Assembly (NCBI GenBank): GCA_946122785.1
Contig: CAMGYJ010000005.1
Location: forward strand, 91,072,547-91,136,546
Direction: 5' to 3'
From: Linum tenue
Taxonomy: Eukaryota > Streptophyta > Magnoliopsida > Malpighiales > Linaceae
DNA length: 64,000 nucleotides
Position numbers and translations under genes: made by a program. Positions 20,800 to 31,633 of the stretch are shown one piece after another (the stretch's first letter is position 1; each line of letters opens with the position of its first letter). The notes under the pieces were generated by a model that made no database searches, was not told where the DNA came from, and saw only the letters and a list, made by a program, of their open reading frames with translations.

Positions 20800-21713
20800 T
20801 GATACGATCCTGGTTTACTTCATTCCCAAGCCAGAATTCATTGATAAACAAGCTAACACAACCATTGTGCACAAGCAGAAATCGTGGCTAAGGCATTTGA
20901 CGTATTCGACTAAGGTACTTTGGAAGCTTGGTGAGGCCGATTGGAATGGTGGAAATGGAAGGTTAGGGTATGGATTTAAACTTGCGATTCTCCGCTACAA
21001 GCTAGAGGTGCTGGCGGCTCAAAGGGAAGCCTGGAAGTACAGTTTCAAGCCTCGACAAGATGGTAGCTCAACACTGGAAAATTGACAGGAATTGCCTAAG
21101 TGTCAAACGGTGGGCAGCATAGCTACTTTGAAGCTTCACCCCTGAAATATGGTGCCGATTCAAGGGAGGAGTTTCGTGCCACATGAAACTACGTATTTCC
21201 TAGGACAGAAGAAAGGTATTGGGTGATCGAGTTCACAACAAAAAGGCCTCGAATGAGGGCGTTGAAGATGGTCTCAAGGCTGCTTGATTTCTTGCTTTTA
21301 AGTTTCCATGTTGTACTAGTATTAGGACTGCTTTGTTTTCCTTGTTTAGCTCGAAGTTCCTTGTGGGTTTAGGATAGTTTTAAGGTCTATTTAAACATTA
21401 CGAAGGCTTGTAATAAGGGCAGATGATGAACAAAAGAATTGAAACCCTAAAAACTAAGTGTCGTGCTTTGTGTTTGGTTAAGAGTTTGGCCGAGAAAACC
21501 AAGCTCGAATTGAGCTCTTGTATCGATCAAAATCACATTGATCGTGGGCGAGCAGCGACGTATAATCGTTGAGCCTTCCTCCAGGTGTAGGACTGCACAT
21601 CGATTTCCATCCAAACCATTTTTCTTCTTTATCGTTGGAATTCTTCGACGAAATTCAAGGCTTGCATGCTCATGCCTGGAGCCGAGAATCGACACCCTCG
21701 TTGGGGGTTTTCA
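20800..21713 (+). repeat. Left LTR of element Z (914 bp)
   Basis: It pairs with 24134-25047 at equal length. Its first 400 bases translate, with a few stops, into sequence related to the 161-codon ORF at 5964-6449 (DWNGGNGR, YKLE, MVPIQGRS). LTRs are normally non-coding, so this looks like captured or shared coding sequence. Confidence 0.88.
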
Positions 21714-21715
21714 AG

Positions 21716-21728
21716 TGGTATTAGAGCC
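21716..21728 (+). other. Primer-binding site of element Z
   Basis: TGGTATTAGAGCC is the initiator-Met type site with one C-to-T change, two bases after the LTR. Confidence 0.75.
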
Positions 21729-21741
21729 TCGGTTCTTCACA

Positions 21742-22916
21742 ATGGACAGAACGGAGAACGACGTTGGCGGAGCGATGCCGTGGACGAGGTCGAAGGGATT
21801 AGTCTCGGAAGACCCTGCTCTTCAGCAAAAGGGAACAGAGGAACAGAGTGCCCCATTGAAAACAGAGGGTCAATCTGATCCTTCCTTTATGGCAGAACAA
21901 GGGAACGTGGTCGAGCTTTTAGCTCAAATGAGTGCCTTGTTCCAGGCACAGTTCAATAAGCTCGAGCAGAGGCTTGATGCTCTGTCACCGGCGACACTAG
22001 AGATGGCCCAAAACGCAGAGACTCGTCGCGACAGAAAAGAACAAGAACAGGATGTAGAAGCGGGTCGAGAATGAGATAACCGCAAGCTCAGGGCTCGATT
22101 TGAGGAGCTAGAGCAGCAATTGGTGGTACATAATCCTGAGCCCGGGCGTCGTAATCGGGAATTTCAAGGAAGACAGCATGAAACAGAAGCCACGATTCCT
22201 CAACGAATCAAATTGACAATTCTAGTGTTTCAAGGAGCAATGAGTGCTGAGCATACTTGGATTGGGAAAGAAAGGTCATCCTCTTCTTTCAATGTGGCCA
22301 ATTTCGTGAACAATAGAAGTTGGCGATGGTCACGTATGAGTTTGTGGACTACGCTGCCCAATGATGGGAGCAAGTGCAAGTCCGTCGCCGACGAAACTTA
22401 CAGGATCTGGTGGCTACATGGGAAGAATTGCGCGGGATAATGAGAGAGCGCTTTGTGCCAACATACTACCTACGCGATTTCCATGATTCGTTGCAAGGCA
22501 CTCGTCAGGGATCGCGAAGTGCCAAGGAGTATTTCAGAGAGCTAGAGTTGCTCCTACTCCGGGCATACGTGCGTGAATATAGAGAAGTTACAATCGCACG
22601 CTTCTTACATGATTTGAACCAAGAAATTCGACACAAGGTCGAGCTCAGGTCCTCTGTTGACCTTGAAGACGTGGTTCACCTCGCAGCTAAGATAGATAAG
22701 CAGCAAAAACTCACCATATGAAGACGTTTTTCGAGCTCCAAAAAAAACTGCGGAGAGCCCTGCAGAGGCTGTCCAGCCTCAACACAAGCTGGAAACGGCC
22801 AAGATAACCCACCAAAACACAGCCCCAGGCAATTACGAGCGAGCAGGAGCTTTTAGTGGTTCAATCCAGTGCTTCAAATGCCATGGTAGAGGGCATAAGG
22901 CGAATCAATGCCCGAA
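21742..22916 (+). pseudogene. gag: Gag of element Z, broken
   Basis: The frame begins at ATG 21742 (MDRTENDVGG) and carries a helical stretch VVELLAQMSALFQAQFNKLE near residues 54-73. It meets a TGA at 22072-22074. Capsid-type sequence resumes in another frame at 22374-22721 (ERFVPTYYLRDFHDSL, GSRSAKEYFRELE). A zinc knuckle CFKCHGRGHKANQC (CX2CX4HX4C) lies at about 22869-22910. The order and motifs match chromovirus Gag proteins. Stops and frame changes mean this copy makes no full Gag. Confidence 0.8.
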
Positions 22917-22917
22917 T

Positions 22918-23603
22918 GTGAAGACGCTAGTTTTGCGGGACGGTGAATACGTTTCAGGCGATGAGGAGGTTCCACGGAAGAAGGTCGACAGCTCGTCTAA
23001 GGAAGAATTAGATGAGGAGATTGAGGCAGAAAAGGGTCCCTTTTTGTCTGGAATGAACCTAGGAGCCCTGGCTCTGGAACCTGAGTTAGATGAAGGCCAA
23101 CAAACCAATCTCTTCAACACGAGATGTTTGGTTAGTGGTAAGTGTTTGTTTATGGTCGTCGATGGAGGTAGTTGCACGAATGTCAAACAATTGGGATTGG
23201 CCACAATCAAATATCTAGAGCCTTACAATTTGCATTGGCTCAATGATTACGGGTCAATCAAGGTAACCAAGCAAGTTCGCGTCAGTTTTAAAATCGGTAA
23301 TTATAAGGACAAATTGCTTTGCGATGTTGTGCCGATGCAAGCTGCTCATATTTTGTTGGGAAGGCCCTAGCAATTTGATCGCGCCGTAACCCACGACGGA
23401 GGCACGAACTGTTACAAATTCCGATTCGTTTGGAAGAGCATTGTCCTGAAGCCGTTGCCCCCATTAGAGGTTCACTCCGATCAGCGGAAATTGGCCGCAA
23501 ATCGGCCTAAGGGTGAAGAGGAACCACGAGACGGGAAGCCAAGGACGGGTCTAAACACGGGACAACTCATGTTGATGGCCCTGAGACATGAGAAGCTCTG
23601 ATG
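22918..23603 (+). pseudogene. Aspartic protease region of element Z
   Basis: The frame 22918-23370 begins after the knuckle with an acidic linker. It contains the protease core FMVVDGGSCTNVKQLGL, with DGG as the chromovirus-type active-site version, and ends DVVPMQAAHILLGRP, the conserved flap and C-terminal motif. A TAG follows at 23368-23370, after which the same frame keeps family-like sequence (QFDRAVTHDGGTN) to about 23600. The expected RT never appears; the sequence runs into 3' untranslated DNA and the right LTR. Confidence 0.8.
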
Positions 23604-24133
23604 AACGAGCTCTCAATACAGCCTCTGTCTTTCGGCGACGGTAGGACAGGGCATGAGAGAGGGGCTATGGGGGGCACTCATATTGGCACACCCAACCGCC
23701 CCGAACAGCTCGACACATTCCTTCCACCCTAGGGAAGCTCTCGCCTTGCTTCAATGGAGTCAAAAATTTCTTTTTTGCAGGATCCTCTTCGCGCTGAAGC
23801 ACCTCTGTTACAGCTCGAACACCAGCTGAACGCGCGCGAATGGGATTGGAAGTTTAGAGGTGAGTCGACCCAAACAGCTATTATAAAATCATCGGGGGAG
23901 CTCCCAGGAAGCTGCAAGCATGATCAATTGGAGCCGGGGAAGTTCGAGCTAGAAACGCCCAAATCGAATTCAAGAATTCTTGGTTTCCAGAAATTGAAGA
24001 ACAGTCACCTCATTTTCCAGAAATTGTTGTCTGAGTAGTCGTTTTTCGATCCCATTTGGGACCAGTTTTGTAACAGATTTAAGAAGAGGAAAGAGCCAAC
24101 TTTGAGGACAAAGCTTCTTGAAGAGGGGGAGCC
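23604..24133 (+). other. 3' untranslated part of element Z
   Basis: This short region between the protease remains and the right LTR has no RT, RNase H or integrase. A fragment near 23790-23890 (ALKHLCYSSN in one frame, NAREWDWKFRGE in another) may be the last piece of a lost integrase C-terminus. The stretch closes with the purine tract. Confidence 0.45.
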
Positions 24134-25047
24134 TGATACCATCATGGTTTACTTCATTCCCAAGCCAAAATTTATTGATAAACAAGCTAACACAACCATT
24201 GTGCACAAGCAGGAATTGTGGCTAAGGCATTTGACGTATTCGACTAAGGTACTTTGGAAGCTTGGTGAGGCTTATTGGAATGGTGGAAATGGAAGGTTAG
24301 GGTATGGATTTAAACTTGGGATTCTCTTCTACAAGCTAGAGTGGCTGACAGCTCGAAGGGAAGCCTGAAAGTACAGTTTCAAGACTCGACAAGATTGTAG
24401 CTCAACACTGGGAAAATGACAGGAATTGCCTAAGTATCAAACGGTGGGCAGCATAGCTACTTTAAAGCTTCACTCCAGAAATATGGTGCCGATTCGAGGG
24501 AGGAGTTTCGTACCACATGAAACTACGTATTTCCTAGGACAAAAGCAAGGTATTGGATGATCGAGTTCACAACAAGAAGGCTTCGAACGAGGGCGCTGAA
24601 GATGGTCTCAAGGCTGCTTGATTTCTTGCGTTTAAGTTTCCTTATTGTACTAGTATTAGGACTACTTTGTTTTTCTTGTTTAGCTCGAAGTTCCTTGTGG
24701 GTTTAGGATAGTTTTAAGGTCTATTTAAACATTAGGAAGGCTTGTAATAAGGGCAGATGATGAACAAAAGAATTGAAACCCTAAAAACTAAGTGTCGTGC
24801 TTTGTTTTTGGTTAAGAGTTTGGCCGAGAAAACCAAGCTCGAACTGAGCGCTTGTATCAATCAAAATCACATTGATCATGGGAGAGCAGCGACGTATAAT
24901 CGTTGAGCCTTCCTCCAGGTGTAGAACTGCACATCTATTTCCATCCAAACCATTTTTCTTCTTTATCGTTGGAATTCTTCGACGAAATTCAAGGCTTGCA
25001 TGCTCAAGCTTGGAGCCGAGAATTGACACCCTCGTTGGGTGTTATCA
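24134..25047 (+). repeat. Right LTR of element Z (914 bp)
   Basis: Equal in length to the left LTR, with scattered substitutions, about 25 in the first 340 bases by eye. It ends GTTATCA, the inverse of the TGATAC start. Confidence 0.88.
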
Positions 25048-25052
25048 TATAT

Positions 25053-25190
25053 GCATTTCCAGGACATAGCGGCTCGACACCTGAACATGGTGAACATATC
25101 CAGGTCTAGGAACCAGAGAGGTCCCAGTCCCACTGCATTGTTTCTCCACTGCTCAAACATGTTACCGTACTTCTGATGGTTCACCAAGTA
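25053..25190 (-). pseudogene. Env-like ORF of element Y, proximal part
   Basis: The minus-strand frame reads LDLDMFTMFRCRAAM, matching LDLDMFNFFRCRAAM at about 31120-31170 in element X. Together with 20640-20799 it shows that Z inserted within this ORF. Confidence 0.7.
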
Positions 25191-25199
25191 CTAAACGTA

Positions 25200-26300
25200 T
25201 GGTGATTTGGAAATCATCTTGCAAAAACATCAAAAGTCATACACCATACTTGGAAACATTCATCAATCTCAAATCAGCAGGGAGAAAGAGAATTGCCCCA
25301 CACTTAGGATTCCACTATGACTTTACGCCTTCATAGACTTTTCACAAGATTGGTTCTCAAACAATTAAGCTCATTTCCACATAAGACACATCGAGGGATG
25401 ATTCAAGGCGATTCATAGTTCATAAGGTTGCAATTTTCAAACCTAAATCATGCCTCGATGGCCAGAAACCATTATGCATAAAAGTGGATCAAACATTCAT
25501 TCAAATATTGCACTTGGTGGGCATTTTCGTATTCAAACACAATTCATAACAAAACTTGCCCACCAAGGCTCAATCAAATCCACAATCACTTTATGCATCA
25601 TTCAATCACCATAAATTGACTAACCCGTCGCCCAATTTCAACATTCATGCATACATTCACAAAATCCCCTAACCTAAGACCCTAATCCAAATCTTCAAAA
25701 TTAACAAGGTTAAAGTTTAAATCACACTTGGAGACTCAAGTAGGATCGAAGGGGAAGGTGAGGAGATGACGAAAGAGTCGAAAAACAGCGGAAAAGCGGA
25801 CCAGAGAGGCTCGTCGGAGCTTTGCCTAAAGCTCGCCGGAAGGTCACCGGAAAATTGCCCCGTTGGAAAAAATTGAGCCAAATTGTTCCAAAATTCGGCG
25901 ATGGGGTGCCCGTACACGAGGAGTATGGTTTGGTTTTTGTTTAAAAAAGGACAGCCCGAAGTTGACGAACTCAACAAAAAATGGATTGAAATCACGATTT
26001 CCTGGCGAGGTTCTGAGGATTCGGGCGAAAATTGGTTAGTGAAGAATGGGGGATCATGGTCCCTCTTTTATAGCCTGATAGCAAGGTTCACAGACGGGGG
26101 TCAATTTTCACGGTCACTAAGACCGTGAAAATAACTAACCAACCGTGAACTCGGGCAAAAACACTGAGTTACAGATAAGTGGAATGCCCTTTGAGATCAC
26201 GATCTCTGCCACATGTTCACGGTCTGACTACCATGATAATAGAGCTAAAATTGTGGACTGCTGAAAACAGGGCATTCTCCAAACTTTCAAGACTCGATCT
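25200..26300 (-). other. Spacer of element Y between protease tail and env-like ORF
   Basis: No gene is supported. The stretch contains ACGGTCACTAAGACCGTG hairpin-like motifs near 26108 and a block GGAGACTCAAGTAGGATCG near 25730 that mirrors the W spacer near 640-660. A 92-codon minus frame (25717-25995) is not conserved in the other copies. Confidence 0.45.
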
Positions 26301-26736
26301 AATCAACCGTGCCCCTAACTCGATTGGATCTATCATGTTCTCAGGGCGAGGCTTGTCACCTCCCATCTTAAACTCCAAAGGATGGCCCTCTTAGTCGGGT
26401 ACCTTTCGTTTACCCTTGTCCTTCTTTTGGGTAAAAGCGCGACTCATCTTTTCTCACCAAGCTTTCCTTTGCTTCCCTTCGGGTTTGGTACTCGCCTTAG
26501 GTCCCTGTTTCAAATCCTCATAGGAAGCAAGACTACTAGTGAGGTTTTCCTTAAGTGGGTCACCTCCACTTTCAAACATACCATTCGATTCCATTCCTTT
26601 AACATCATCATTCTTACTCTTAGGGTCAATCGAAAAAGAAATTAGCTTTTCTCCATCTCTCAAGATCAATGTACCCTCATTAACATCGATAAAAGCCTTG
26701 GAGGTGGCATGGAAGGGGATTCCTAGTATGAGGGGC
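26300..26736 (-). pseudogene. Protease C-terminal part and tail of element Y
   Basis: The minus frame contains PLILGIPFHATSKAFIDVNE and GTLILRDGEK. It matches the X protease (PLILGHPFLATAKVLIDVNE, GTLILRDGKE at about 32000-32070), then a diverged Lys-rich tail. It is cut at 26736 by element X and its N-terminal half lies at 36077-36396. The tail leads directly to the spacer, with no RT. Confidence 0.75.
26732..26736. repeat. Target-site duplication of element X, left copy (GGGGC)
   Basis: GGGGC directly precedes the left end of X (TGACTCGCAC at 26737) and recurs at 36077-36081 directly after GAATCA. Confidence 0.85.
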
Positions 26737-28149
26737 TGACTCGCACGAAACTGCACCATAATTAAACCCCAATTAGAGCATAAGTTTTTAAACTCTAATC
26801 GGGTGCAGTATAGGGCAAGTATTTAGATATCGACCCGAGTCGGTCCGTCTATCCCTACTTCCATTGTTGAAATCATTATCTAGCAAATAAAGTTTGGCTT
26901 AAAAGGTTTGCTAATTGAAGTAAAAGAAAACAAAGGTGAATGGGTTTGAAAACTCTTTTGTGGGAAATTCACTCGGGTTTCGCTTCCCCCTAACCGCTAC
27001 CACAGTCTCAATTGCTAAACCAAGGTGAGGATGAAAGGCCGTGTCACTCGACCCTCTAGGTTTAGACAATCGGTAATTGACTTACTCCCTCACTCAACTC
27101 TAAGGTCGGACGGTTTAAGCACGATTAATCGACTTGTTTAATTCAATATTGAGGGTTGCCTTAACTCAACCTAGTTTAGGTGGCTTAGAAATCGGAAGGA
27201 AAACCAACTTGATTGAGTCTCCCTTGAAAGGGGGATTTTCCTCTCTAAGCTAGGCTAAGGTGTCAAATTAGATTACTAGCACCTAAATGCATAAACGTAG
27301 GGGTGCTAAGCACAATTATGCACCATCCCTAGGATGCTAAGCATAAAACATGCACAACCGCTAAGTTGCTAAGCACAAGCATGCACAATCATGGTGAATA
27401 ATGCCTCAAATATTGAATTGAACAATACCCAATAACAATCATCCAAACCACATACAAGAAAACTACATGGTAGAGTTAGGGTTTCACTACACCCAAGTGA
27501 AAGGAGGTCTACTCTATGGTAGAAGTGGGAAGAACAAAAGGGAAAAAGGTGGAAATCATCTTTTGGGGATGCCTCCTCTCTTCTTGACCCTTGAGTTGAG
27601 CTTTCCTTGGGGAAATCTTCCCAAAAATCTACCTTGAAGCTAAACCCTAACCTTCTTCTTCCCTTTGCTTCTGTTTCTCTCACTAGAATGCTGAAGAAGG
27701 TGTTTCTCACAAAAGTAGGCTCTTCCCTCTCCCCTCCTTTCAGCTCAACTTTTAAACCCGAGAAGAGTTGAATTCACGACCTGAGTTCACGGCCGTGAAC
27801 CATCAAATGCGTCTATGAACTCAAGGTCTTAGTGACCGTGAACTCACCTTGCGTACGTAACCTTCACATTGGCTCTGGACGCCTCACGATGCATGGTCAA
27901 GGCCCCTTCTCCACGGTCTTGCATGACCATGAACTTCTTCAGTTAACCTGAACTGGCGCTTTTTCACCTCTTCTCCCGGTTTTCGTTTCTTTTCGCCAAT
28001 CTTTCGACTCCGAGGCTGGTTTCACCTGTTAAATCCTGAAACACACTCAAACACGAAGAACCTAGCATAAAACTGACCTTTAAGGAGAGAATTTGGCATA
28101 AACATCTAAGTAAAACAGGGGCAAAGCATGTGTAATTAGTCCCGAATCA
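26737..28149 (-). repeat. 3' LTR of element X (1,413 bp)
   Basis: On the minus strand it starts TGATTCGGGAC and ends CGTGCGAGTCA. It lacks a 77-bp segment present in the 5' LTR (34791-34867) and a second segment of about 60 bp near 35700-35760. It carries CACGGTC / GACCGTG motifs shared by the whole family. Confidence 0.87.
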
Positions 28150-28170
28150 CTCCCCCACACTTAGACTTTT
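28150..28170 (-). other. Polypurine tract of element X
   Basis: On the minus strand AAGTGTGGGGGAG directly precedes the TGATTC of the 3' LTR, the usual Athila arrangement. Confidence 0.75.
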
Positions 28171-30178
28171 GCTTGTCCCCAAGCAAACCATTTCACGCAC
28201 ACGGTAATATTTTCACCTACATAAATACTTTGGGAACAACTCAAAGGACACGAAGCGTGAATTCTCGATGTTTATTGACAATCAACACATGAACCGTTGC
28301 AAGCAATACCGACATCCACCATAAACGAAATTCAAAGCCACCAAAACCGGCAAATGAAAAGTTCTCAACTTATTCATGGATAAATGCAAGCCTCAACTCA
28401 ACCAATTATCGACCACAACCAACCATGCATGGAATTCAAGTCCGAGGAACAAATAGAAAGGCAACAAAGGTCCTCGTCGGGGTATGCAATGTAAGTCCGA
28501 GGAACAAATAGAAAGGAAACAAAGGTCCTCGTCGGGACCTTTTTGGTGCAAAATATGTGCACAATCGTAACCTCTCGGCCCTATCGTCTCAATACCACGG
28601 CGGTAACCTCTAAACGCTAGAGTTCACGGGATGGTTGTCACCACTAGCTCGTCTGGAGGTCTTAGACACGGGTTCAGATGACTGGCGATTGGCTTGGACA
28701 TGGGGAAAGGCTTTTTGGGTGGTGGCAATCATGACGTGAGGTTCTACATCTTCAATCTACACCCAAAGGGTCTATGGTTTTGACTAAAACCCTTCTCTTC
28801 AATCAAAGGCCACTAGCATTGACCAAAACCCTTATCTCTCCCTTCCAACTATCACCCATCATGAACTACCTTGAAGCACTCTTCCTCTGTCAACTCTTGC
28901 TAGTTCTTTAAGGTTTGGTAGTGAAGGAGTTCTAAAAAATGTGGGGATTTCGATGGCTTGGGTGCCAAGAAACCCCTCCTAGAGCATGTACTTTGGTTTT
29001 TCGTGGCACTCTCTACTTTATTTACCCATTTTATTACCTCTTTTTTGTTTCTCTTTTTTATTTTTTATTTTTTCTTTTTGAGGGAGGTATTAGAGAGTAA
29101 AAACACTTGCCACCTAAAAATTTATCGACCAATGCTCTCTTTTTAAGGAACTAACTCCAACACTACACTCCATTTTGCATTCCTAGAAAGAACCACACAC
29201 AAACCTCCTATGTAGAACCTCTATGGGAACTCAACGGTAAGAGCTCCGAGACACACAGGCGACTCATGTTTGGACACGAAGAAAGGATTTGGAGGTCGTT
29301 CTACTAACACCTTTAAGCTCACAAGAACGAAGCTCCTAAATTCAGAACGACCCACAGAGTCACAAGGCTCAAAGGGGTTGACTAAGGGATAATGCATTTC
29401 GGGACAATCAACTTTTGGGCGTGGACTCATCCTATGCCTCCATCATACTTGCTAGTGACAACTGTGATGCTACACACCGTGGTAAGAGGGAACTATCACA
29501 CCGAAAGAAACGAACGGCTCAAAGCTCACAGGCTACCTAGTTACCCAACCATCTATTCCAATTCACAAACACGATGTGTGGCAATTGTAAACAACAAGTG
29601 ATCAATTCAAGGCATCCATTCATTTATGCACACTTGAGAACTAAACTTTTGCCCTATCCAAATGAACTTCTCAGTCATCATCATAGGATATACTCGATCA
29701 CATGCAACAATTCAAGATCAATGCCACAAACACGAGAATTTCCCACCATCCGACCACTTTGAACATGCAAACGTTGCTCGGAGCCCTCAAATTTTTGAAA
29801 TTTGGGCGTACAAAAGGCTCCAAGCAACATCTCACTCACACAAGCATACTAGTAGACTACCCCCCACACTTAAACTCGGCATTTCCCTCAATGGCGTAAG
29901 AAAGGGGTAGAGTGATGTTACCGCTTGGGCTTGGTGAGTGAATGTTGGAATCGAACCGGGGTAGGATAATTTTAGCTTCAAGGAGAGACAACAAAAAACA
30001 CACACAAGCACAATACGACTCGCTCGAGGCGATGTTATTACAAGCACAATACATAGTAGTAGTAGTAGTTTGTGTCACACACACACAAATAACAAAAACA
30101 AAAATAAAACAAGTTTAGGGTTACAAGTAGAGAAGTGGGGTGAAAGGACTCCGCTCTGCCACATGTCTCTCTCGTCGG
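28171..30178 (-). other. 3' untranslated region of element X, no gene
   Basis: No conserved frame is seen. It contains a block homologous to element W (28640-28710), a second AAGTGTGGGGGG motif (about 29858-29870), a CA/TAG microsatellite cluster at 30050-30085 and a 55-bp tandem duplication at 28438-28537. Confidence 0.5.
28438..28537. repeat. Tandem duplication, period 55 bp, two copies
   Basis: AAGTCCGAGGAACAAATAG begins at 28438 and again at 28493. The 45 shared bases differ at one position (GGCAAC versus GGAAAC). Confidence 0.85.
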
Positions 30179-31237
30179 CTACCTCTCTCCTGTGGATGGA
30201 CCCTCTTCAGAATTGGGTAGGATACCCTGGCGTCGAGCCATGAGCTCGAGGAAGCCGGACTGTCGCTCGAGGCGGGATGAGAATCCCATGAAGCTCGTCT
30301 CAAGGCGATGCACCCTCTGGACGAGGGGATCGCCTGCTCCTTCTGGTGATGGCTGCTCTGCTGCTGGTGGGACCTCAGGGTCGGCCTCCACTGGAGCCGG
30401 TGCTGCTGCAGCTCGGATGACTCCCGAAGGTCGAAGTCCATCAAGGTACTCCACTCCTCTCTCGCCCTGAAGTACCAGCTTCTGGTTAAACAATGTCTCC
30501 ACTCGGAAGGGCTCCATCCTTCCGACGCTGGTGCAGCGGGCCAGATCCACCTGGAAGTGTCGGGCTATCCTCGTTATAATGCCCCCCATATGCATAGTGT
30601 CCACCCTATTCCGCCCCAGACACCGGGCGAAAGAGGTGGCGATCAATGATCCTAGATAGATCGGCTTTGATGGACTCCTCATCGAGTAGAGGGCAATGAG
30701 CCCTCTATTTGTCATCAAGTGGCCTGACTGGAGGCTGGGGATGACAGATCTGGTGAGTAGAGTGTGGGGAATCCTCCAATGGGTCTTCAGCTTTATAGCA
30801 TTGGTTCGGCTCCCCTCGAACTCGCTCAGCTCGTGCTCTGGGCGGTAGAGGGCTCTGAATGCACCCTGATAATTGAAGTCGACCGTGTACTGCCGCTCCG
30901 CCATTGTCATGTCAGCGGTGTCGAGCCCCATGGCCTGAGCAAAGCCATCATATGTCAGCACTCGCGGCTGACCGCCCAACATAAACTCCACCCGGGGCCG
31001 GCTCTTCTTGCTGGCTGAGACGATGTGGGAGAAGGTGGATTAGAACTCCACACACAACTCTTGGAAAATCTCCTCGTCCATGGTCAAGAGCTGGTACCAT
31101 TGGGGATGTGAGAGTACTCTAGTCATGGCGGCTCGGCACCTGAAAAAATTAAACATGTCCAGGTCCAGCCGCCAATGAGACCCAATCGGGCTGTCACTCT
31201 GGTAGGCGAACTTGTCACCAAACTCCGGGTGGTTCAC
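30179..31237 (-). pseudogene. Env-like (Athila ORF-1 type) protein of element X
   Basis: Read on the minus strand, 31237-31040 encodes LDLDMFNFFRCRAAM and FQELCVEF, then a stop (TAA at about 31038-31040) where W and Y have Tyr in EFYSTF. The main 270-codon frame (30991-30179) then gives EFMLGGQPRVLTYDGFAQAMGL, a long middle region with ALYSMRSPSKPIYLG and RIARHFQVDL, and a Pro/Ala/Glu-rich tail. The family is plant-specific and its function is unproven. Apart from the nonsense change the frame is well kept for about 1 kb, longer than in W. No clear transmembrane segment is seen, so a membrane role as an envelope is not supported here. Confidence 0.75.
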
Positions 31238-31633
31238 TAGTTAACTGATGAACTCATGCTCCAAGTTAAGCATCCTGCACCCTGTTCCGGGTGGTTGACA
31301 GGTCGTGAACATGCATCAGCGCCCTGTTCAGGAACGCATTTACCTGTTCACGATCTTAGCGACCGTGAACTCAGCAATCTGTCCGTGAGCTCAAGTGAAA
31401 ACAGGGCACTTTTGCAAAAAAATTGACTCAAACTATTCCTCCGTGCTTCCTAATCGATCACAACACAACCATAAACCGCAACATCACAACACTTGGCACG
31501 GGGACACCACTTCACCACTCGAACCCTTCACAAGACAATAAAACGAAAACTAAGAAAAAGAAAACAAACCTCCGTTGGGTTGCCTCCCAACAAGCGCTTG
31601 TTTATCGTCATTAGCTTGACGGTTGGGGATCAA
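31238..31633 (-). other. Spacer of element X after the protease tail
   Basis: It contains the Athila spacer motif GCGCTTGTTGGGAGGCAACC (minus strand, about 31576-31600) and GTTCACGG hairpin-like motifs near 31350. No gene is seen. Confidence 0.55.

Larger units (their letters stand above)
20800..25047 (+). mobile_element. Chromovirus-like element Z: two LTRs with gag and protease only
   Basis: The 4,248-bp element has 914-bp LTRs (20800-21713 and 24134-25047) starting TGATAC and, in the right copy, ending GTTATCA. The flanks are TGTAT (20795-20799) and TATAT (25048-25052), a target duplication with one mismatch. The primer site is TGGTATTAGAGCC at 21716, and the purine tract is GAAGAGGGGGAGCC before 24134. 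Between them are gag and protease but no RT, RNase H or integrase. The two LTRs differ at several percent of positions by eye, so it is clearly older than the gag-only element. Confidence 0.88.

Noticed and set aside
29221..30084. Several 60-80 codon frames in the 3' region of element X
   Set aside because: They fall in untranslated retroelement DNA, are not conserved in element W and include microsatellite translation.
30179..31237. Interpretation of the X ORF as a true retroviral-type envelope
   Set aside because: No signal peptide, furin-like site or transmembrane segment can be seen. Only the position after protease suggests env, so it is described as env-like.
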